Shown: positions 43,120-52,558, counted from the first letter of the stretch. The stretch is DNA of 64,000 nucleotides from Streptomyces harbinensis (GCF_900116145.1 NZ_FPAB01000012.1:1-64000); one strand, 5' to 3'. Numbers and translations: made by a program. Notes: a model not told the origin generated them from the sequence alone.

Positions 43120-45276
43120 TCAGCGCACCGGCTGGTGCTCGGAGGGGAGTTCACCGGCCTGCGCGGCCCGGGCCCGGCCCGCCCCGGCGGTGCCGGCGGC
43201 CCGGGCGGCCTCGGCGGGGGGCGGGTCGGCGTCGCGGCCCCGCAGCCAGGCGGTGGCCTCGGCGGGTGGCAGGGCGGCGGAGACCAGCCAGCCCTGTACG
43301 GCGTCGCAGCCCATGTCGCGCAGCCGCTCCCAGGTCTCGTCGTCCTCGACGCCCTCGGCCACCACGACCAGGCCCAGGGAGTGGGCGAGTTCGATGGTGC
43401 AGCGGACGATCTCGGCGTTCTGCGGATCGATGGCCAGACCGGCGACGAACGAGCGGTCGATCTTCAGTTCGCTGACCGGCAGGGTCCGCAGGTAGGAGAG
43501 GGAGGAGTAGCCGGTGCCGAAGTCGTCCAGGGAGATCTTCACCCCGTGGCCGGTCAGCTCGGCCAGGGTGCCGGCGGCGTGCTGCGGGTCCTCCAGCATC
43601 ACGTGCTCGGTGATCTCCAGCTGGAGCGATCCGGCGGGCACCCGGTGCCGGGCGAGCCGGGCGGCCACGGATTCGGTGAAGCCGTCGGCGTACACGTCCC
43701 GGGGCGAGACGTTGACCGCCACCGGGACGGTCAGCCCGGCCGCGCGCCAGCGGGCCACCTGGTGCAGGGCCTGCTCCAGCACGTACTCGGTGAGCTGCGG
43801 CATCAGGCCGGAGGTCTCGGCGATGGCGATGAACTCGTCCGGGGGCACCCGGCCGCGCTCGGGGTGCGCCCAGCGGATGAGCGCTTCGAGGCCGGCGACG
43901 GCGCCGTCGAAGCGGACCTTGGGCTGGTAGTGCAGCTCCACCTCGCCGCGTTCCAGGGCGTGCCGCAGATCGCCGAGCAGGCCGAGCCGGTCGGGGGTGT
44001 GCGCGTCGCGGCTGGCCTCGTACACCTCCACGCCGCTGCGGTCGCGCTTGGCGCCGTACATGGCGACATCGGCGCGGCGCAGCAGGTCCTCGGCCTCCTC
44101 GGCCTGGTCGGGGGCGACGGCGACGCCGGCGCTGGCCTCCATGACCAGGGTGAGGCCGTCGAGTTCGAGCGGGGCGCTGAGCGAGCCGATGAGGGAGCGG
44201 GCGGTCTGCCGGGCGGCGCCGGCGGATTCGACGCCGGGCAGCAGGACGGCGAACTCGTCGCCGCCGAGCCGGGCGGCCACCGCGTCCGGCGGGAGGCCGG
44301 CGCGTATCCGGTCGGCGATCTGCAGCAGCAGCCGGTCGCCGGTGAGATGGCCGAGGGTGTCGTTGACGTCGCGGAAGCTGTCGAGGTCGATCAGCACCAG
44401 GGCGCAGCGGGTGCCGCCGCCGGGCCGGGCTTGGGCGCACTCCTCCAGGGCGGCGCGGGTGCGCTCCAGCAGCCACTGCCGGTTGGGCAGGCCGGTGAGC
44501 GGGTCGAGCAGTTGCTCCTCGGCGCGGGCGTTGGCCAGCCACAGGGTGCGGTCGAGCGCGATCAGCGGGACCGCAAACATCGGGATGAGCAGCGGGACCT
44601 CGGCGGCGACCACGACGATCAGCGGGGCGAAGCAGAGCAGGGCGAGCGCGATCATGCCCTGCCGGACCAGGGCGACGGCGGTGAGCGCGGGCCCGGCGGA
44701 CGGCAGGGCGGCCGAGGGGGTGTCGCACACCCAGTGCAGGGTGCGGGAGACCACCAGGTAGGCGATCGCGCCCAGCAGCAGCTGGACGAGCATGGCGCCG
44801 GTCCAGTCGTCCGGGTGCCAGGGGTGGGCCACGCTGGGGCGCACGCCGAAGACGGCGAGGGTCAGCCCGGCGGCGCCCACGCCCAGGATGTCGATGGCCC
44901 CGTGCACCAGGGCCTGCCGTCTGCGGTCGCGACGGGCCGCGCCGACCAGGGTGACGACGGCGAGGCTGATGAGCAGCGCGGGGACCCAGCCGTACTGGAG
45001 CAGCATGGCCAGGGCCAGGGCGGCGCCGGAGCCGGAGTTGCCCCACCAGCGGTCGCCGCGTACGGCGACGAGGTGGGTGACGACGGCTCCGGTGAGCAGC
45101 GCGAACCCTAATCCGGCGCGGGCGCCGGGGAACAGGCCGTGTCCCTCGGCGACCACCCGCCAGACGCCGATGAGCAGGGCGATCGCGGCGACGGTGAGCA
45201 CGGCGGACCGGGTGTACCGGGCCAGCCACGCGCAGCCGCGCCGCTGGGTCGGTCTTCCCGTGGGGGCTGACTGCAT
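43120..45276 (-). CDS. rmdB: Membrane c-di-GMP phosphodiesterase with GGDEF and EAL domains
   Basis: 718 residues from ATG 45276 with GAGAGGGAC upstream. The N-terminal 240 residues form several transmembrane helices. The GGDEF domain has intact LGGDEFAVLLPG (about 340). The EAL domain has an intact GLEALIRW (about 464), NVSPRD, ITEHVM and LDDFGTGYSSLSYL (catalytic aspartates), followed by KIDRSFV and EGVEDDETW. So both active sites look complete, unlike CdgC. By architecture and position next to ligA it matches RmdB, a c-di-GMP hydrolase affecting streptomycete development. It shares the strand with gatCAB but a 141-bp gap separates them. Confidence 0.88.
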   Translation of the reverse strand: MQSAPTGRPTQRRGCAWLARYTRSAVLTVAAIALLIGVWRVVAEGHGLFPGARAGLGFALLTGAVVTHLVAVRGDRWWGNSGSGAALALAMLLQYGWVPALLISLAVVTLVGAARRDRRRQALVHGAIDILGVGAAGLTLAVFGVRPSVAHPWHPDDWTGAMLVQLLLGAIAYLVVSRTLHWVCDTPSAALPSAGPALTAVALVRQGMIALALLCFAPLIVVVAAEVPLLIPMFAVPLIALDRTLWLANARAEEQLLDPLTGLPNRQWLLERTRAALEECAQARPGGGTRCALVLIDLDSFRDVNDTLGHLTGDRLLLQIADRIRAGLPPDAVAARLGGDEFAVLLPGVESAGAARQTARSLIGSLSAPLELDGLTLVMEASAGVAVAPDQAEEAEDLLRRADVAMYGAKRDRSGVEVYEASRDAHTPDRLGLLGDLRHALERGEVELHYQPKVRFDGAVAGLEALIRWAHPERGRVPPDEFIAIAETSGLMPQLTEYVLEQALHQVARWRAAGLTVPVAVNVSPRDVYADGFTESVAARLARHRVPAGSLQLEITEHVMLEDPQHAAGTLAELTGHGVKISLDDFGTGYSSLSYLRTLPVSELKIDRSFVAGLAIDPQNAEIVRCTIELAHSLGLVVVAEGVEDDETWERLRDMGCDAVQGWLVSAALPPAEATAWLRGRDADPPPAEAARAAGTAGAGRARAAQAGELPSEHQPVR

Positions 45277-45469
45277 GCGGGTCCCTCTCACGGCTTCCTT
45301 GCCCGCGCCGGGGCAGGCACACCCTCCACACTAGGCCGAGGGGTGGCCGTGCGTGCGTCCGGTGGCGGAAAGTCGGGCGTTTTCTTCACACCGACCGGGC
45401 GATCGCCGCGTTCCCCGGCGGATTCCGCTGCCCCGTGTCACCTCCGGGTCATCGTCCGTCACGGCAGGG

Positions 45470-47713
45470 CTATTTCGCCCCGTCCGCCGGCTTCTGCACG
45501 GTTTCACCCGCCCCTTCGGCCTCCGGTGCCGCCTCCTCGCCCACCACCAGGGCGACTTCACGGGCGGCGTCGGCGCCCTGTTCGAGCAGGACGGCGAAGC
45601 CCTCCTCGTCCAGCACGGGGACCTTGAGGGCAACGGCCTTGTCGTACTTGGAGCCCGGGCTCTCCCCCACCACCACGAATCCGGTCTTCTTGGAGACGGA
45701 CCCGGTCACCTTCGCGCCCCGGCTCTGGAGCGCCTCCTTGGCGCCGTCGCGGGTGTGCGAGCCGAGGGTGCCGGTGACGACCACGGTGACGCCCTCCAGC
45801 GGGCGCGGGCCGCTCTCCTCGCCGGCGCCCTCGTCCTCCATCCGCACCCCGGCGGCCCGCCACCGCTCGACGATCTCGCGGTGCCAGTCGACGGCGAACC
45901 AGTCCTTGAGCGAGGCGGCGATCGTCGGGCCGACGCCTTCGGTGGCGGCCAGCTCCTCCTCACCGGCCGCCATGATCCGGTCCAGCGAGCGGAATTCGCG
46001 TGCCAGTGCCTGCGCCGCCACCGGGCCCACGTGCCGGATGGAGAGACCGGTGATGATCCTGGCCAGCGGCTGCCGCTTGGCGCCCTCGATGGCCTCCAGC
46101 ATGGCGAGGGTGTTCTTCTTCGGCTCGCCCTGCTGGTTGGCGAAGAAGCTGACCACCTTCGGCTCGCCGGTCTCCGGGTCGCGCTTGGGCAGCCCGGTGT
46201 CCTGGTCGAGCACATAGGAGGTGATGGGCAGCAGTTCCTCGACCCGCAGGTCGAACAGGCCGCCCTCGTCGCGCAGCGGCGGGTCGGCCGGCTGGAGCGG
46301 CTGGGTGAGGGCGGTGGCGGCCACGTACCCGAAGTGGTCGATGTCCAGGCACTTGCGGCCGGCCAGGTAGTACAGCCGCTCCCGCAGCTGGGCCGGACAC
46401 GAGCGGGCGTTGGGGCAGCGCAGGTCGATGTCCCCTTCCTTGGCCGGGCTCAGCGCCGTGCCGCACTCGGGGCACTCGGCGGGCATCACGAACTCCCGCT
46501 CGCTGCCGTCGCGCAGATCGGCCACCGGGCCCAGGATCTCCGGGATCACGTCCCCGGCCTTGCGCAGCGCGACGGTGTCGCCGATGAGGACGCCCTTGGC
46601 CTTGACCACCTGCTGGTTGTGCAGGGTGGCGAACTCCACCTCGGAGCCGGCCACGGTGACCGGCTCCACCACGGCGTACGGGGTGACGCGGCCGGTGCGC
46701 CCGACGCCGACCCGGATGTCCACCAGCTTGGTGTTGACCTCCTCCGGCGGGTACTTCCAGGCGATCGCCCAGCGCGGGGCGCGCGAGGTGGAGCCGAGCC
46801 GCCCCTGGAGCGGGATCTCGTCCAGCTTCACCACGACGCCGTCGATCTCGTGCTCGACGGCGTGCCGGTGCTCCCCGTAGTAGGCGATGAACGCCCGCAC
46901 CCCGTCCAGGGAGGTGACCACCTTGGCGGCCCGGGCGGTGGGCAGGCCCCACTCCTCCAGCAGTTCGTAGGCGTGCGAGAGCCGGTCGATGTCGAAGCCC
47001 TCGCGGGCGCCGATGCCGTGCACCACCATCCGCAGCGGCCGGGAGGCGGTGACCTTCGGGTCCTTCTGGCGCAGCGAACCGGCCGCGGCGTTGCGCGGGT
47101 TGGCGAACGGTTTCTCCCCGGCGGCCACCAGACGGGCGTTCAGCTCCTCGAAGCGCTCCATCGGGAAGAACACCTCGCCGCGGATCTCCACCAGCGCCGG
47201 CACCCGTTCACCGCGCAGCCGGGTGGGGATCTCCTCGATGGTGCGGACGTTGGGGGTGATGTCCTCGCCGGTGCGGCCGTCCCCGCGGGTGGCGGCGCGG
47301 GTGAGCCGGCCGTGCTCGTAGGTGAGGTTGACGGCGAGGCCGTCCACCTTCAGCTCGCACAGGAAGTGGTACGGGATGCCGTCCAGCTCGTCGGCGATCC
47401 GGTCCGCCCAGGTGTCCAGCTCGCCGTCGTCGAAGGCGTTGTCCAGCGAGAGCATGCGCTCGGCGTGCTCGACGGAGGTGAACTCCGTCTCGTACGCGCC
47501 GGCCACCTTCTGGGTGGGCGAGTCGGGGGTGCGCAGCTCGGGGTGGGCCTCCTCCAGCTCCTGGAGTTCGCGCAGCAGCGCGTCGAACGCGGCGTCGCTG
47601 ATCACCGGGGTCTTCACGTAGTAGCGGAAGCGGTGCTCCTCGACCTGCTCAGCGAGCCGGGCGTGTCGCTCCCGCGCCTCGGCGGGCACTGCTGACTGCT
47701 GTTCGACCGACAC
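45470..47713 (-). CDS. ligA: NAD-dependent DNA ligase
   Basis: 747 residues. Domains in order: NAD-binding Ia domain, adenylation domain with active-site lysine K122 in CELKVDG, OB fold, a zinc finger (CPECGTALSPAK...CPNARSC), helix-hairpin-helix repeats, and a C-terminal BRCT domain (from about 655; PLEGVTVVVTGTLGSHTRDG). Complete. It lies 16 bp downstream of the MetE-like gene, so transcription is shared. Confidence 0.98.
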   Translation of the reverse strand: MSVEQQSAVPAEARERHARLAEQVEEHRFRYYVKTPVISDAAFDALLRELQELEEAHPELRTPDSPTQKVAGAYETEFTSVEHAERMLSLDNAFDDGELDTWADRIADELDGIPYHFLCELKVDGLAVNLTYEHGRLTRAATRGDGRTGEDITPNVRTIEEIPTRLRGERVPALVEIRGEVFFPMERFEELNARLVAAGEKPFANPRNAAAGSLRQKDPKVTASRPLRMVVHGIGAREGFDIDRLSHAYELLEEWGLPTARAAKVVTSLDGVRAFIAYYGEHRHAVEHEIDGVVVKLDEIPLQGRLGSTSRAPRWAIAWKYPPEEVNTKLVDIRVGVGRTGRVTPYAVVEPVTVAGSEVEFATLHNQQVVKAKGVLIGDTVALRKAGDVIPEILGPVADLRDGSEREFVMPAECPECGTALSPAKEGDIDLRCPNARSCPAQLRERLYYLAGRKCLDIDHFGYVAATALTQPLQPADPPLRDEGGLFDLRVEELLPITSYVLDQDTGLPKRDPETGEPKVVSFFANQQGEPKKNTLAMLEAIEGAKRQPLARIITGLSIRHVGPVAAQALAREFRSLDRIMAAGEEELAATEGVGPTIAASLKDWFAVDWHREIVERWRAAGVRMEDEGAGEESGPRPLEGVTVVVTGTLGSHTRDGAKEALQSRGAKVTGSVSKKTGFVVVGESPGSKYDKAVALKVPVLDEEGFAVLLEQGADAAREVALVVGEEAAPEAEGAGETVQKPADGAK

Positions 47714-47729
47714 CGTCTTGTCTCCGTCC

Positions 47730-48782
47730 TCACTCAGGGTTGTCCGCGAGGGATCTCGCCGCCCGGACGCAATGCGCCAGCGCCGCCCGGGCGTACGCCG
47801 GGGAGGCGCCCGCGAGTCCGCACACCGGGGTGATCACCACGGACTCGCTGAGCAGCCCAGGTGACAGCCCCAGCCTGCGCCACAGCGTCCTGACCCCACT
47901 GACCGTACCGGCCGGGTCCGACAATTCCTCCGGTCGCTCGCCGGTGCCGGGTACGACTCCGAAGAGCAGGGACATACCGTCCTCCGCCGCCTCGCCGATC
48001 GCGTCGTCCTCACGCTCGGTGAGCAGCGAGAAGTCCAGGGAGACGCCGTCGGCCCCGGCCCGGCGCAACAGCGGGACGGGGACGCCGGGGGCGCAGGAGT
48101 GGACGACGACGGCGGCGCCGGCCGCGTGGCCGACCTCGACGAGGTCGCGCAGCGCGCCCTCGGCGACCGCGCGGTCCACGGCGCGGTGGGTGCGGTAACC
48201 GCTGGCGGTGGGCACGGCGCCGTGCAGGACGGCGGTCAGGGCGGGTTCGTCCAGCTGGAGCACGGGGTGGGCGCCGGGGACCCGGCGGCGTACCTCGGCG
48301 AGGTGGCCGCGCAGTCCTTCGGCGAGGGAGGCGGTCAGATCGCGGCAGGCGCCCGGGTCGCCGAGCATGGCCTCGCCGGTGCGGCGTTCGACGGTGGCGG
48401 CCAGGGTCCACGGTCCGACGGCGGAGATCTTCAGGGCGCCGGAGTAGCCCTGGGTGAACTCCTCCAGGGCGTCGAGGTCTTCGCGCAGCCAGGCGCGGGC
48501 GCGGCGGGTGTCGCGGCCGGGGCGGTCGCTGATCCGCCAGCCGCTGGGTTCCAGATGGACGTACAGCTCGGCCAGCATCCCGGCGGTGCGCCCGGTCATG
48601 TCGGCGCCGGGGCCGCGTGCGGGGAGTTCGGGGAGGTGGGGCAGGGCTTCCAGGGAGCCGGTGACGGTGCGCACCGACTCCCTGATGTCCTCGCCGGGCA
48701 TGGAGCCGATCCCGGTGGCCGTGGCCGGGCCCCCGGGGCGTCGCGGGATGGTCGCCGTGTCGTGGTTCGCCGTGTCGTTCAC
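47730..48782 (-). CDS. MetE-like cobalamin-independent methionine synthase domain protein
   Basis: 350 residues, about the size of a single MetE catalytic barrel. TGIGSMPGEDIRESVRTV opens the barrel. Probable metal ligands are a histidine and cysteine in VVHSCAPGVPV and a cysteine in ITPVCGLAGAS near the C-terminus, arranged as in UROD/MetE-like proteins. Such half-length proteins in actinobacteria are annotated as methionine synthases, but the methyl donor is not established. Start GTG 48782 is tentative. Stands between an SDR gene and ligA with short gaps. Confidence 0.8.
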   Translation of the reverse strand: MNDTANHDTATIPRRPGGPATATGIGSMPGEDIRESVRTVTGSLEALPHLPELPARGPGADMTGRTAGMLAELYVHLEPSGWRISDRPGRDTRRARAWLREDLDALEEFTQGYSGALKISAVGPWTLAATVERRTGEAMLGDPGACRDLTASLAEGLRGHLAEVRRRVPGAHPVLQLDEPALTAVLHGAVPTASGYRTHRAVDRAVAEGALRDLVEVGHAAGAAVVVHSCAPGVPVPLLRRAGADGVSLDFSLLTEREDDAIGEAAEDGMSLLFGVVPGTGERPEELSDPAGTVSGVRTLWRRLGLSPGLLSESVVITPVCGLAGASPAYARAALAHCVRAARSLADNPE

Positions 48783-48825
48783 CCCGGCAGCCTACGAGTC
48801 CGGCGGGGGTGCGGGGTCGCGGCGG

Positions 48826-49515
48826 TCAGCCGGTGGGGCGGACGGAGAGGTCGGTGATCTCGGCGCCGTGCGGCAGGTCGAGGGCGGTGAGGATGGTGGT
48901 GGCGACGGATCCGGGCGTCATCCAGCGGTCCGGGTCGTACTCCTTGCCCTCCTGCTGGTGCACCTTGGCCTGCATGGGGGTGGCGGTGCGTCCGGGGTAG
49001 ACGGTGGTGACGCGGACGCCGTGGCCCGCCTCCTCGGCGCGCAGCGCGTCGGCGAGGGCCTTGAGGCCGTGCTTGCTGGCGGCGTAGGCACCCCACTGGG
49101 CGTGGGCGCGCAGCCCGGCGCCGGAGTTGACGAACAGCACGTGGCCCCGGGCGGCGCGTACCTGGGGCAGCAGGAGGCGGGTGAGTTCGGCGGGGGCGAC
49201 GAGGTTGGCGGCGAGGGTGGCCTGCCAGACCTTGGGGGTGAGGTCGCCGACGGTGCCGAGGTCGACGACGCCGGCGATGTGCAGGAGGGAGTCGACGCGG
49301 TCGGGGAGGGTCTGGTGGCCGAGGGCCCAGGAGAGCCGGGCGGGTTCGGCGAGGTCGCCGACGAGGGTGCGGGCGCCGGGGAAGCGGTCGCGCAGTTCGC
49401 CGGCGCGGCCGGCGTCGCGGGCCCACAGCCACAGTTCGTCCCCGCGTTCGGCGAGGCGTTCGGCGACGGCGGTGCCGATCCCGGAACCCGCGCCTGTGAT
49501 CACATGCGTTGCCAT
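48826..49515 (-). CDS. SDR-family oxidoreductase
   Basis: 229 residues from ATG 49515. Classical short-chain dehydrogenase: VITGAGSGIGTAVAERL (cofactor), LHIAGVV, VNSGAGLRAHAQWGAYAASKHGLKAL (in pieces; Ser-Tyr-Lys catalytic residues) and VYPGRTATPM. The dinucleotide loop with WARDAGRAG suggests NADP. The substrate is not predictable. First gene of the SDR/MetE-like/ligA unit, divergent from the nitrilase-family gene. Confidence 0.9.
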   Translation of the reverse strand: MATHVITGAGSGIGTAVAERLAERGDELWLWARDAGRAGELRDRFPGARTLVGDLAEPARLSWALGHQTLPDRVDSLLHIAGVVDLGTVGDLTPKVWQATLAANLVAPAELTRLLLPQVRAARGHVLFVNSGAGLRAHAQWGAYAASKHGLKALADALRAEEAGHGVRVTTVYPGRTATPMQAKVHQQEGKEYDPDRWMTPGSVATTILTALDLPHGAEITDLSVRPTG

Positions 49516-49567
49516 ACGAGCATGGTCTCCTACGGGCAGGACCGGTTCGGCAGTGGGAGGCGGCGCA

Positions 49568-50398
49568 ATGACGGCGGACGTGGACGGGACGACGGTGCGG
49601 ATCGCGGTGGGGCAGATGCTCTCGGAGGTGTCCCCGGAGGCGAATCTGGCGGAGCTGGGGCGGATCGCGGAGCGGGCGGCGGAGCAGGGCGCCTCGGTGC
49701 TGGTGTGTCCGGAGGCGGCGATGGCCCGGTTCGGGATTCCGCTGGGTCCGGTGGCGCAGCCGCTGGACGGGCCGTGGGCGGCGGGGGTGCGGGAGGTCGC
49801 GGCGCGGCACGGGCTGCTGGTGGTGGCGGGGATGTTCACGCCGGCGCCGGACGGGCGGGTGCGCAACACGCTGCTGATCACGGGGCGGGGGGTGGACACC
49901 CGGTACGACAAGGTGCATCTGTTCGACGCGTTCGGCTTTGCGGAGTCCCGGACGGTGGCGCCCGGGGACCGGGTGGTCAAGGCGACGGCGGACGGGGTCG
50001 GCTTCGGCTTCGCGACCTGTTACGACGTGCGGTTCCCGGAGCTGTTCGTGCGGCTGGCGGAGTCGGGGGCGCAGGTGATCCTGGTGCCGGCGTCGTGGGG
50101 GGCGGGGCCGGGGAAGCGGGAGCAGTGGGAGCTGCTGGTGCGGGCGCGGGCGCTGGATTCCACCTGCTGGGTGGTGGCGGCGGGGCAGGCGGATCCGGCG
50201 GCGGTGGGGGTGGAGCCGGGGACGTCGGCGCCGACCGGGATCGGGCACAGCATGGTGGTGTCGCCGCTGGGCGAGGTACGGGGGCGGCTGGGGGCGGAGC
50301 CGGGGCTGCTGGTGGTGGATGTGGAGGTGGGGCGGGTCGCGGCGGCGAGGTCATCCGTTCCGGTGATTGCCAACCGGCGGCCCGATGCTTATCGTTAA
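49568..50398 (+). CDS. Nitrilase-superfamily carbon-nitrogen hydrolase
   Basis: 276 residues, ATG 49568 with GGGAGG upstream. Catalytic triad Glu-Lys-Cys: E49 in VLVCPEAAMARFG, K115 in RYDKVHLFDAFG, C151 in FATCYDVRFPEL. Resembles the NIT1/NIT2-type omega-amidase or deaminated-glutathione amidase branch. Divergent from the SDR gene by 52 bp. Its stop codon overlaps the first of three 16-bp repeats that precede the DUF2975 gene. Confidence 0.92.
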   Translation: MTADVDGTTVRIAVGQMLSEVSPEANLAELGRIAERAAEQGASVLVCPEAAMARFGIPLGPVAQPLDGPWAAGVREVAARHGLLVVAGMFTPAPDGRVRNTLLITGRGVDTRYDKVHLFDAFGFAESRTVAPGDRVVKATADGVGFGFATCYDVRFPELFVRLAESGAQVILVPASWGAGPGKREQWELLVRARALDSTCWVVAAGQADPAAVGVEPGTSAPTGIGHSMVVSPLGEVRGRLGAEPGLLVVDVEVGRVAAARSSVPVIANRRPDAYR

Positions 50399-50438
50399 TC
50401 GATAGCATCGTTAATCGATAGCATCGTTAAACGATAAG
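50391..50438. repeat. Three direct 16-bp repeats: candidate operator
   Basis: ATCGTTAATCGATAGC at 50391-50406 and 50407-50422, and ATCGTTAAACGATAAG at 50423-50438. AT-rich in a GC-rich genome and each with internal dyad symmetry. They lie directly upstream of the DUF2975/Xre pair. Confidence 0.85.
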
Positions 50439-50449
50439 GGGGGTGCCTC

Positions 50450-51178
50450 GTGAAGGCTGCCATGAGGTCACTGATGAGGCCGGGCGGGAGACGGCCGGCC
50501 GCTGCCGGGGAGGCCGGGCCGCGGGACACGGCCGCGCCGGGCCCGCACAGCGCAGCGGGGAAGCCCGGGAAGGATCCGCTGGAGCCGATCGAGGCGGCGG
50601 TCACGGTGGTGTGCACACTGGGGGTGCTGGCGCTGACGCTGTGGGCGGTGCTGGCCGTGTTCGTCGACGGGGTCGGCTTCTATCTCCCCGACCGGGTGTG
50701 CGTGGCCGACCCGTCCACCAGTGGCGGCGGCACAGCGACGGAGGGCATGTTCGGCGCCGGGCCCGGGGTCGATGTGGAGGCCCGGCCCACGTTCTGCTTC
50801 GACGGCAGCACGGGGCAGCGGGCGCTGTTCATCGCGACGACGCAGCTGGTGCTGCTGTGGCACGTGGGGGCGCTGGTCATGGCCTGGCTGCTGATCCGGC
50901 GGGCCCGCAAGCACGGCCCCTTCACCCGGCGCACGGTGCGCGGTCTCACCCTGATGGGCCGTTACCTGGCGGGCGGTGCGGTGGTGCTGCACCTGGTCGA
51001 AGGGCTCGCCCACGGGGTGCTGATCTCCCACGCGACGGACTACTGGGGCTACGCGCGCCTGCTGGATGCCACCCAGGTGCGCTGGTGGCCGATCTTCATC
51101 GGTCTCGGGCTGCTGACCTTCGCCCGGCTGATACAGCTGGCCACGGATATGCGGGAGGACCTGGAGGGGGTGGTGTGA
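50450..51178 (+). CDS. DUF2975 membrane protein
   Basis: 242 residues from GTG 50450 with AAGGGGGG upstream. Four predicted transmembrane helices (about 49-70, 123-147, 163-185 and 210-230), with a cysteine pair in the long extracytoplasmic loop (DRVCVADPS and PTFCFDGS) that could form a disulphide. DUF2975 proteins are commonly encoded with a small Xre-family regulator, as here. Function unknown; the pairing suggests a membrane sensor or antagonist of the DNA-binding protein. Confidence 0.85.
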   Translation: MKAAMRSLMRPGGRRPAAAGEAGPRDTAAPGPHSAAGKPGKDPLEPIEAAVTVVCTLGVLALTLWAVLAVFVDGVGFYLPDRVCVADPSTSGGGTATEGMFGAGPGVDVEARPTFCFDGSTGQRALFIATTQLVLLWHVGALVMAWLLIRRARKHGPFTRRTVRGLTLMGRYLAGGAVVLHLVEGLAHGVLISHATDYWGYARLLDATQVRWWPIFIGLGLLTFARLIQLATDMREDLEGVV

Positions 51179-51408
51179 TGGCGGCGGACGACGCCGAACC
51201 GCACGGGATCGAGGTGCATCTGGACCGGCTGCTGGCCGAGCGGCGCATGACCCTCACCGAGCTGGCCGATCAGGTGGGCGTGACCAACGTCAATCTGTCC
51301 GTGCTGAAGAACGGGCGGGCCAGGGCCATCAGGTTCTCCACCCTGACCCGCCTGTGCGAGGTGCTGGAGTGCCAGCCCGGGGATCTGCTCAGCCACCGGC
51401 CGAAGTGA
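51178..51408 (+). CDS. YozG-like Xre-family transcriptional regulator
   Basis: 76 residues, ATG 51178 overlapping the DUF2975 stop (TGATG). A single helix-turn-helix: RMTLTELADQVGVTNVNLSVLKNGRARAIRFSTLTRLCEVLECQPGDLL (in pieces). No effector domain. Likely binds the three repeats upstream of the pair, giving autoregulation (inference). Its 3' end overlaps mnmA tail to tail by 20 bp. Confidence 0.9.
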   Translation: MAADDAEPHGIEVHLDRLLAERRMTLTELADQVGVTNVNLSVLKNGRARAIRFSTLTRLCEVLECQPGDLLSHRPK

Positions 51409-52558
51409 CCGGGGCGAGCGTGGTGACCGCGCGCTCGGTGGCCGCGATGGTGGCCGAGCCGACCACCCGGGTGCCGTCGTACAGCACGATCGCCTGGCCG
51501 GGGGCCACCCCACGCACCGGCTCGGTGAACCGCACCCGCAGCGTGTCGCCGTCCATCTCGGCGCTCACCGGGGTCTCCGCGCCGTGCGCCCGCAGCTGGG
51601 CGGTGTAGTCGCCGGGCCCCTCGGGCGCGGCACCGCACCAGCGGGGGCGGATCGCGGTGAGCGCGGTGATGTCGAGCGCCTCGGCCGGGCCGACGGTGAC
51701 CGTGTTGTTCACCGGGGAGATGTCCAGCACATAGCGGGGCTTGCCGTCCGGGGCCGGATGACCGATGCGCAGGCCCTTGCGCTGGCCGATGGTGAAACCG
51801 TGCGCGCCCTGGTGGCTGCCGACCTTCCGGCCGTCCTCGTCGAGGATGTCGCCCTCGGCGGAGCCCAGATGACCGGAGAGGAAGCCCTGGGTGTCGCCGT
51901 CCGCGATGAAGCAGATGTCGTGGCTGTCGGGCTTCTTCGCCACCGCCAGGCCCCGGCGCTCGGCCTCGGCCCGGATCTCCTCCTTGGTGGTCCTGGTGTC
52001 GCCCAGCGGGAACAGCGCGTGCGCCAGCTGCCGCTCGTCCAGCACGCCGAGGACGTAGCTCTGGTCCTTGGCGAGGTCGGTGGCCCGGTGCAGCTGGCGG
52101 TGCCCGTCGGCAGCGGTCACCACGGTGGCGTAGTGGCCGGTGCACACCGCGTCGAAGCCCAGCGCCAGCGCCTTGTCCAGCAGCGCGGCGAACTTGATCT
52201 TCTCGTTGCAGCGCAGACACGGATTGGGGGTGCGGCCGGCCCGGTACTCGGCGATGAAGTCCTCGACCACGTCCTGGCGGAAGCGTTCGGCCAGGTCCCA
52301 CACATAGAAGGGGATACCGATGACATCGGCGGCCCGGCGGGCGTCGCGGGAGTCCTCGATGGTGCAGCAGCCCCGCGCGCCGGTGCGGAAGGACTGCGGA
52401 TTGGCGGACAGCGCCAGATGGACGCCGGTCACCTCGTGGCCTGCCTCCACGGCACGGGCGGCGGCCACGGCGGAATCGACCCCGCCGGACATCGCGGCGA
52501 GAACACGGAGACGCGGCCCCGTGCGGGGACCGGAGGGGGCACCGGGGAACTCATTCAT
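51389..52558 (-). CDS. mnmA: tRNA-specific 2-thiouridylase
   Basis: 389 residues from ATG 52558. Adds sulphur to U34 of tRNA Lys, Glu and Gln. PP-loop LAAMSGGVDSAVAA near 21-34; catalytic cysteines in NPCLRCNEKIKF and HDICFIADGDTQ; central and C-terminal barrel domains. Follows the cysteine desulfurase gene by 127 bp on the same strand; the latter would supply the sulphur. Confidence 0.96.
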   Translation of the reverse strand: MNEFPGAPSGPRTGPRLRVLAAMSGGVDSAVAAARAVEAGHEVTGVHLALSANPQSFRTGARGCCTIEDSRDARRAADVIGIPFYVWDLAERFRQDVVEDFIAEYRAGRTPNPCLRCNEKIKFAALLDKALALGFDAVCTGHYATVVTAADGHRQLHRATDLAKDQSYVLGVLDERQLAHALFPLGDTRTTKEEIRAEAERRGLAVAKKPDSHDICFIADGDTQGFLSGHLGSAEGDILDEDGRKVGSHQGAHGFTIGQRKGLRIGHPAPDGKPRYVLDISPVNNTVTVGPAEALDITALTAIRPRWCGAAPEGPGDYTAQLRAHGAETPVSAEMDGDTLRVRFTEPVRGVAPGQAIVLYDGTRVVGSATIAATERAVTTLAPVTSAGG

